From assembly GCF_001485535.1 (NCBI RefSeq), contig NZ_BCMZ01000001.1, positions 806,001-870,000 of the forward strand: a DNA stretch of 64,000 bases, written 5' to 3'. This stretch comes from Halobacterium sp. CBA1132 (GTDB lineage: Archaea > Halobacteriota > Halobacteria > Halobacteriales > Halobacteriaceae). Below the pieces are notes generated by a model that worked only from the letters and a program-made list of their open reading frames with translations, had not been told where the DNA came from and made no database searches. Position numbers and translations under genes: made by a program. Positions 59,011 to 64,000 of the stretch are shown one piece after another. The stretch's first letter is position 1, and every line of letters begins with the position of its first letter.

Positions 59011-59646
59011 TTACTCTTCGCCGTGGACGACGGCGTAGCAGTTCCCGCTGGCGGTGAACGTCTCGGCGACGGCGAGTGCGCTCGCTCGGAGGTCCGCGCG
59101 GAACTCGTCGGGGCTGTAGACGTGATAGAAGCGCGGGACCGTCTCGCCGCCCGGGAGCGTCCAGTCGACGGTGGTGTCGAAACTCGCCTCGCTGTCGAAT
59201 TTGTCGTGGGTGGTGCTCCACGCGCTCACGAGGGCGTCGCCGTCCGCGGTGAGCACGCGCGCGAGTTCGTCGAGGCTGGCGACGCGTGCGTCCCGGTCGG
59301 GGAGGTGGTGGATAGTCGCGATGTACACCGCGAGGTCCGCGGTGTCGTCGGCGAGCGGGAGGCGTTCGGCGTCGCCGGCGACGAGGTCCGCGTCGAACCC
59401 GCGCTCGCTGGCGCGGTCGCTGGCTTCGTCGAGGAGGCCGCGGCTGGCGTCCACGCCGACTGCGCGCTCGGCGCATTCCGCGAGCAGTTCGGTGTGGCGC
59501 CCGTTCCCGCATCCGATGTCGACGGCGACGCTGCCGGTGCGGTCGGCGAGGAACTCCTCGATTTCCGGCCACGGGTACTCGCGGGTCTTCGAGAAGTGTT
59601 CGGCGATGCGGTCGTACGTGTGGTGGACGCTGGTGGTGTCAGTCAC
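59011..59646 (-). CDS. Trm9/ALKBH8-like SAM-dependent methyltransferase
   Basis: A 211-residue class I methyltransferase. The start VHHTYDRIAEHFSKTREYPWPEIEEFL (quoted in part: YDRIAEHFSKTREYPWP) is the hallmark of the Trm9/ALKBH8 family, which methylates carboxymethyl-uridine at the tRNA wobble position. The SAM motif is VDIGCGNGRHTELL. The region AVYIATIHHLPDRDAR is also typical. I chose the GTG at 59646 because GGTGA lies six bases upstream; a GTG at 59655 overlapping the pilC stop is possible. The tRNA target is inferred. Confidence 0.83.
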   Translation of the reverse strand: MTDTTSVHHTYDRIAEHFSKTREYPWPEIEEFLADRTGSVAVDIGCGNGRHTELLAECAERAVGVDASRGLLDEASDRASERGFDADLVAGDAERLPLADDTADLAVYIATIHHLPDRDARVASLDELARVLTADGDALVSAWSTTHDKFDSEASFDTTVDWTLPGGETVPRFYHVYSPDEFRADLRASALAVAETFTASGNCYAVVHGEE

Positions 59647-59651
59647 GAGAG

Positions 59652-61760
59652 TCACCCGAGAACGAGGAATGTACCGTACGCGATTGCGAGCATCGCGGTG
59701 GCGTGTTTCGCGCCGGCTTTCACGCTGCCCTGTCCCATCTGGCCGGCGACGAGCCCCGAGCAGACCGCCTGCACCAGCCCCGTGTGGAAGAACACGAGGC
59801 TGTAGGCGTCCTTCGTCGCCTGCGTGAGTTCGGCGGTCCGCGAGAACGCGCCCGAGCTGCCGCCGCTCGGGAGTTGGTCGGTGGACGCGGCGGCCTCCAC
59901 CACCGGGATGTTCGGGATGAAGATGACGTCCAGCGCGACGATGATGGCGAGGAACACGAAAAACGCGATGTAGACGACGACGAGGTACGTCAGCAGTTCG
60001 CTGCGGCGGTCGCGTTCGAGGCGCCGCGTCGCCTTCGCCTCGTTGGCCGCGATGCGCAGGACTGGGCCGAGGTCGCCGCTGGCCCGCATCGCGTTCGTCG
60101 TCAGCGTCACGACCCGAGAGATGGCCGGCGTGTTCGTGCGGTCGCGGAAGCGGCCGAGCGCGTGCTCGACGCGGGCGCCCCACTGCACGTCCGCCCACGT
60201 ACGCTCCAGTTCCGTGGTGAGCGGGCCGAGGTCGCCGCCGACGACGCGCCCGAGGCTCTGGACGACCGGCATCCCGGCTTCGTTCGTGGACGCGAACCGG
60301 TCGAGGAAGTCCGGGACGCCCGCTTCGACGGCTTTCACGCGGCGCCGGTGGAATTCGTACACGACGGTGAACGTTCCGAGGACGAACAGCGCTGCGTGGA
60401 TGAGCGGGTCGTCGTACGCCGTGAGGTCGGCGACGCCAGCCGTCGCGAGCGGCCACCACTGCACGAGTAAGTAGAGCGCGGCGAGGGGAACGGTCGCGTA
60501 CAGCACCAGCGTCGGGGATTCGCTGACGACCGATACGGGGTTGCGGAGCCGGTAGAGTATCGGCCGCAGCGTCTCGTACGTGGCGAGGCGCTTCCGGTTG
60601 CGCTCCGTCGACGCGCCCGCCGTCGAGCCGCCGTCGGTGCGTGCGGCCGACCGCTGCGGGATGGACTGGAAGCGCGTCGCCGCCTCCGAGTCCGCTTCGT
60701 CGGTGGCGGTGCCGCCGGTCGAGGTCTCGGTGATGCTGTCGAGGTAGACGACGAATCCGAGCGTCGCCATCGGAATCAGGAGGTACGCCGTGAACTGCAG
60801 GAACGTCAGCGTGTCACTGAGCGTGAGGCCGATGACGACGAGGATGGTGATGAGGAACAGCGGGCCGGCGACCAGCAGCGTGACGTACGCTTCCGCCAGC
60901 GTCGCGAGCAGTTCGAGGAACTGCTCCTGTTGGGCTTCGGCTTCCTCGGCGTAGTAGTCGTACTGGCGCTTGAGGAACCCCGGGAGGTCGCGGCCGCTCT
61001 GGAGGACGCTCGTGAGGTTCTCCGCGAACTCCGAGAGTTCCTCGCTGGGCGTGCGCTGGCCGAGTCGGCCGAGCGCGCGCAGGATGTCCGCGCCGTACAT
61101 GTCGACGTCCTTGACGGCGACGGACATCTCCTCGGCGCTCTCCCCGTAGACTTCGCGGTTGCGCGAGAGAATCCGCAGCACCTCGGGGAGCGCCATCCCG
61201 CTGCGCGAGAGCGCGTACAGGAACGCGACCGTGCGCTCCATCGACACGTCGATGCGGCGCTCGCGCTCGCCCGCCCGATAGCTCGGCATCGACCACCGGA
61301 ACTGATAGGCGGCGTACGCCACGAGCACGCCCAGCGTCGCGCCCGACGCCAGAAACAGCGCGAAGAACTCACTAATCGAGAATCCACCGAGTCCCTCCAC
61401 GAACAGCCCTTGGACGGCCTCGGGGAACCGCGCTTGGAGGCTCTGTGAGGCGGAGCCGAGGAACACCAGCACGCCCGCGACGAGGTAGACGCCGAGGATG
61501 CTGCCCGCGAGCGCGCCGACCGTCGCGTAGAAGAACGTCCGCGAGGCGTACACGCGGTACGTCTGCGCGACGTGTGCGCCCTGCAGCGCGGCGACCTGGC
61601 TGGGGTTGAATTCTCGGCGGCGGCGCGCGAACGACCCGAACGCCGCCAGCGACACTCGAGAGATGAACCGGTCGACGGACTGGACGACCGGTGCCGCCGC
61701 GAGCGCGAACAGCGCCGCCAGCACGGCGACCAGCGGCGCGAAGACCAGTGGCGACGCCAT
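59652..61760 (-). CDS. pilC: PilC-type membrane protein (type II/IV secretion F domain)
   Basis: A 702-residue inner-membrane platform protein for archaeal adhesion pili (PilC/TadC-like). It carries two T2SF domains, about residues 170-300 and 510-640, each flanked by hydrophobic helices. Typical segments are FLYALSRSGMALPEVLRIL and FLDRFASTNEAGMPVVQSLGRV. It works with the PilB ATPase encoded one base upstream. The start is the ATG at 61760. Confidence 0.9.
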   Translation of the reverse strand: MASPLVFAPLVAVLAALFALAAAPVVQSVDRFISRVSLAAFGSFARRRREFNPSQVAALQGAHVAQTYRVYASRTFFYATVGALAGSILGVYLVAGVLVFLGSASQSLQARFPEAVQGLFVEGLGGFSISEFFALFLASGATLGVLVAYAAYQFRWSMPSYRAGERERRIDVSMERTVAFLYALSRSGMALPEVLRILSRNREVYGESAEEMSVAVKDVDMYGADILRALGRLGQRTPSEELSEFAENLTSVLQSGRDLPGFLKRQYDYYAEEAEAQQEQFLELLATLAEAYVTLLVAGPLFLITILVVIGLTLSDTLTFLQFTAYLLIPMATLGFVVYLDSITETSTGGTATDEADSEAATRFQSIPQRSAARTDGGSTAGASTERNRKRLATYETLRPILYRLRNPVSVVSESPTLVLYATVPLAALYLLVQWWPLATAGVADLTAYDDPLIHAALFVLGTFTVVYEFHRRRVKAVEAGVPDFLDRFASTNEAGMPVVQSLGRVVGGDLGPLTTELERTWADVQWGARVEHALGRFRDRTNTPAISRVVTLTTNAMRASGDLGPVLRIAANEAKATRRLERDRRSELLTYLVVVYIAFFVFLAIIVALDVIFIPNIPVVEAAASTDQLPSGGSSGAFSRTAELTQATKDAYSLVFFHTGLVQAVCSGLVAGQMGQGSVKAGAKHATAMLAIAYGTFLVLG

Positions 61761-61761
61761 A

Positions 61762-63411
61762 CTACTCGGAGACACCCGGCGCGTTCACGACGACGTCCTC
61801 GTCGAGTTCCGCCCGGACGCGCTCGACGACCCGTTCCGGGTTCGCGTAGTACTCGTTGACGACGGCCGTGAACTGGCGGTAGTCGGTGACGTCCTTCTCG
61901 GTGAGATAGCGGAGGACGCGCTTGCGATTCCGGAGTTCGCGCAGGAGTTCGCTGCGCGACCAGCCGCGCTCGTCGCGAATCTCGTCGAGGACCACGGAGT
62001 CGCGCTGCTCGAAGTCGTCGTTGCCGGCGTTCCACTCGAACGCCGTCGAGTAGTCGAGGTCGCCGGTGCGCTGGTCGATACCCTCGATTTCCGCGATGAC
62101 GCGGTTCCGGCGCACGCGCTCGCCGCCGACGTGCGTGAGCGTCTGCACGCACAGCACGTCGAGGCTCTGAATCATCGCCCGCGGGACGTTGATGGGTTCG
62201 TTCTCCAAGCGATTGATGACCGTCTGGACGCTGTCGGCGTGCATCGTCGAGTACGTCGTGTGCCCGGTGTTCATCGCCTGGAACAGCGTCATCGCCTCGT
62301 CGCCGCGCACCTCCCCGACGATGATGTACTCGGGGCGGTGCCGGAGCGCCGACCGCAGCAGGTCGTACATCGTGATGTCCTCGCCCTCGCCGGTGGACTC
62401 CCGGGTGACCGAGGAGAGCCAGTTCTCGTGGAACAGCGTCAGCTCGCGGGTGTCCTCGATGGTGAGCACCTTCGAGCGCGGCGGCACGAACATCGAGATG
62501 GCGTTCATCGACGTCGTCTTCCCGGACGCGGTGCCCCCCGCGAACAGCAGGCTCTTGTTGGACTCGATGGCGAGCCAGAGGTACGCCATCTGGTCGAGGT
62601 CGAACGTGTTGTAGTCGACGAGCGTCGCGGGCGTGAACGGGTCCTCGCTGTACTTCCGAATCGTGAACGCCGACCCGCGCGGCGTGACCTCCTCGCCGAG
62701 CGCGAGTTCCGCGCGGGAGCCGTCCCGGAGCGTCGTCTCCGACACCGGGTCACCGATGGAGATGTGGCGCCCGGACTGCTGGGCGAGGCGCACGACGAAC
62801 CCGTCGAGTTCCGCCTGCTCGTAGGTGACGTTCGTCTCGATGTCCGTGTACTGGTCGTGGTAGACGAACAGCGGGATGCCGTAGCCGTCACAGGAGATGT
62901 CCTCGATGTGGGGGTCGCGCATCAGCGGGTCCAGTTTCTCGAACCCCTCGAACGAGCGGTGGAGGTAGTAGAACAGCCGGTAGAACGCGTTCGCGTCGAT
63001 GTCGATGCCGTACTCCTCGACGAGCCGCTTCATCTGCTGTTTCAGCACGCCCTCCGGGTCGTCGGGTTCGTACTCGGCGTCGTAGATGAGCGCGTCCCGG
63101 ATGTCGTCGTACAGCGTCTCCAAGAGGTCCTTCTCGAAGTCGTCGAGCGCGGGTTCGACGACGTGGTAGCGGTACTCGTCGCTGTCTTCGTCGTGGCCGA
63201 CGAAGACGAAGGCGTACGGCGCGTGTACCCAGTAGCGGTCGACCTCCTCGTAGCCGTCGAGGCCGTCGAAGTCGACCAGCGAGCCGTGGGCGGCGGGGTC
63301 GTACTCGACGAGTTCGACCGTCGACCCGCGGACGACATCGACGACGCGTTCGGCGCGCTCTCGGAGCGTTTCGAACTGTCGTTCGAGGTCCGCGAGGAAG
63401 TCGTCGGGCAT
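61762..63411 (-). CDS. pilB: PilB-type secretion ATPase (type II/IV pilus assembly)
   Basis: A 549-residue hexameric ATPase of the PilB/GspE/VirB11 superfamily that powers pilus assembly. Walker A is FAGGTASGKTTSMNA, the Asp box is VLTIEDTRELTL, Walker B is YIIVGEVRGDEAM and the His box is TGHTTYSTMHADS. The 200-residue N-terminal part is the usual archaeal extension. It is followed at once by pilC, with 1 base between the genes. No pilin gene is seen beside them in this window. Confidence 0.95.
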   Translation of the reverse strand: MPDDFLADLERQFETLRERAERVVDVVRGSTVELVEYDPAAHGSLVDFDGLDGYEEVDRYWVHAPYAFVFVGHDEDSDEYRYHVVEPALDDFEKDLLETLYDDIRDALIYDAEYEPDDPEGVLKQQMKRLVEEYGIDIDANAFYRLFYYLHRSFEGFEKLDPLMRDPHIEDISCDGYGIPLFVYHDQYTDIETNVTYEQAELDGFVVRLAQQSGRHISIGDPVSETTLRDGSRAELALGEEVTPRGSAFTIRKYSEDPFTPATLVDYNTFDLDQMAYLWLAIESNKSLLFAGGTASGKTTSMNAISMFVPPRSKVLTIEDTRELTLFHENWLSSVTRESTGEGEDITMYDLLRSALRHRPEYIIVGEVRGDEAMTLFQAMNTGHTTYSTMHADSVQTVINRLENEPINVPRAMIQSLDVLCVQTLTHVGGERVRRNRVIAEIEGIDQRTGDLDYSTAFEWNAGNDDFEQRDSVVLDEIRDERGWSRSELLRELRNRKRVLRYLTEKDVTDYRQFTAVVNEYYANPERVVERVRAELDEDVVVNAPGVSE

Positions 63412-63617
63412 CGATTACTACCTCCAACTTCGCCCGCGTCACCTTAAAGGCTGGCTGCCGAACCGCGGTCGGGCTACACCACGGCGTTCGCGAGCACCGC
63501 GCCGTCGTGTACTCTGTCGGGTCGGCGTCCGTCTTTGCCCGGGCGTCGAACTCGGGGGAGCGTCCGTCGCTCGCGTCGGAACGCGGGAACTAAGGCAGCC
63601 GAGTGCTACCACGACGC

Positions 63618-63857
63618 ATGGGCATCGTCAACAGGGTTTCGGCCGCGCTGTCGGGGAGCGTGGAGACGGGGATGGACGACGTGGAAGTCGACGCCTCGCG
63701 GGGCGCGTACTGGTGTGACGACTGCAGCGTCCGCCTCCGAGACGTGACTATCGAGGACGAGGGATTGGACCGCGACGAAGCGGGGACGCCGCTGTGTCCG
63801 GACTGCGGGGACCCGATGCGCTTCGAGCGCACGTACGCCGACGGCTACACTCACTAA
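63618..63857 (+). CDS. Small protein with a two-CxxC zinc ribbon
   Basis: A 79-residue protein: an N-terminal helix (MGIVNRVSAALSGSVETGMDD), then GAYWCDDCSVRLRDV and GTPLCPDCGDPMRFER, giving CxxC-x(~24)-CxxC typical of a zinc ribbon. Haloarchaea often encode such proteins with unknown roles. The ATG at 63618 is preferred to the in-frame start at 63603 because residues 1-5 of the longer form are atypical. It is divergent from pilB, about 200 bases away. Confidence 0.8.
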   Translation: MGIVNRVSAALSGSVETGMDDVEVDASRGAYWCDDCSVRLRDVTIEDEGLDRDEAGTPLCPDCGDPMRFERTYADGYTH

Positions 63858-63955
63858 CCGACCCGGTCGCGGGCTCGCGTCCGCAGCACGACCGCTGTCT
63901 CGTTCTCCGTGTCGGAGGGATCGTCCGGGAGCGCAGCGGCGTCCGCGTCAGTCAT
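63854..63955 (-). CDS. Possible 33-residue acidic micro-protein
   Basis: A short frame (MTDADAAALPDDPSDTENETAVV ... RVG in pieces) with a start overlapping the end of the next gene (ATGACTGA). Its stop overlaps that of the convergent zinc-ribbon gene. The acidic composition and overlap make it possible, but it may be chance. Confidence 0.3.
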   Translation of the reverse strand: MTDADAAALPDDPSDTENETAVVLRTRARDRVG

Positions 63956-64000
63956 CCTCGCTGGGGTCGTACGCGACCGCGTCGTCGGGCGCCGGCGGCG
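63948..64000 (-). CDS. C-terminal end of a gene running off the window
   Basis: The last residues read PPAPDDAVAYDPSEDD followed by TGA. The acidic C-terminus is typical of haloarchaeal proteins, but too little is visible to name it. The remainder lies beyond position 64,000. Confidence 0.4.
   Translation of the reverse strand, partial: PPAPDDAVAYDPSEDD

Overview
The window is chromosomal DNA of an extremely halophilic archaeon (class Halobacteria, most like Halobacterium and relatives). The DNA is very G+C-rich, almost every protein is Asp/Glu-rich, and many genes start with ATG or GTG 25-30 bases after an A/T-rich TATA box, as leaderless haloarchaeal transcripts do. Typical haloarchaeal families are present: a Bat-type HTH regulator, a PGF-CTERM surface protein, a geranylgeranyl-reductase family enzyme, an archaeal class I aldolase, an XPB/Bax1 pair, PAC2, a YYY-domain membrane protein and PilB/PilC.

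Layout. 1-7,900: housekeeping genes (cold-shock protein, M24 peptidase, MATE exporter, tRNA-Thr, phosphoglycolate phosphatase, PfkB kinase, thiC). 8,000-10,130: an A+T-rich foreign island with one gene, a DUF262+DUF1524 (GmrSD-like) putative defence nuclease. 10,150-26,200: exonuclease, Bat-type regulator, deaminase, glutamate dehydrogenase, reductase, peroxiredoxin, tautomerase, MscS channel, MBL enzyme, UDG-family protein and an Fe-S photolyase. 26,200-30,300: three small HTH regulators and a copZ-copA copper-export unit. 30,370-39,400: SMR exporter, TrkA-linked K+ channel, RecA-like ATPase, aldo/keto reductase, FilR1-type regulator, SRAP protein and an overlapping fba-fbp gene pair. 39,480-48,070: 3-hydroxyacyl-CoA dehydrogenase, then the chaperone block grpE - alpha/beta hydrolase - dnaK - YYY protein - dnaJ, all on the minus strand. 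48,170-57,600: XPB-type helicase, Bax1 nuclease, a SatD-like regulator coupled to a small membrane protein, a NOP2/Sun RNA methyltransferase with a separate C-terminal-domain partner, PAC2, and a sensor kinase broken by a frameshift. 57,800-59,000: an AbrB/PIN toxin-antitoxin pair next to tRNA-Gly, with several partial copies of that tRNA. 59,010-63,860: Trm9-like methyltransferase, PilC and PilB, and a zinc-ribbon protein.

The most unusual structures are non-coding. Beside dnaK and beside tRNA-Gly lie hairpins whose stems differ but whose 11-nt loops fit one consensus (TCRCKNYRYTC). Some stem arms copy the end of the neighbouring gene. I do not know a named family with this design. Other candidates for follow-up are the SatD/membrane-protein pair under a palindromic promoter, the DUF262 island, the cluster of tRNA-Gly fragments, and several repeats or palindromes placed on promoters (thiC, copA, a FilR1 regulator, an HTR-like ATPase, an HxlR regulator).
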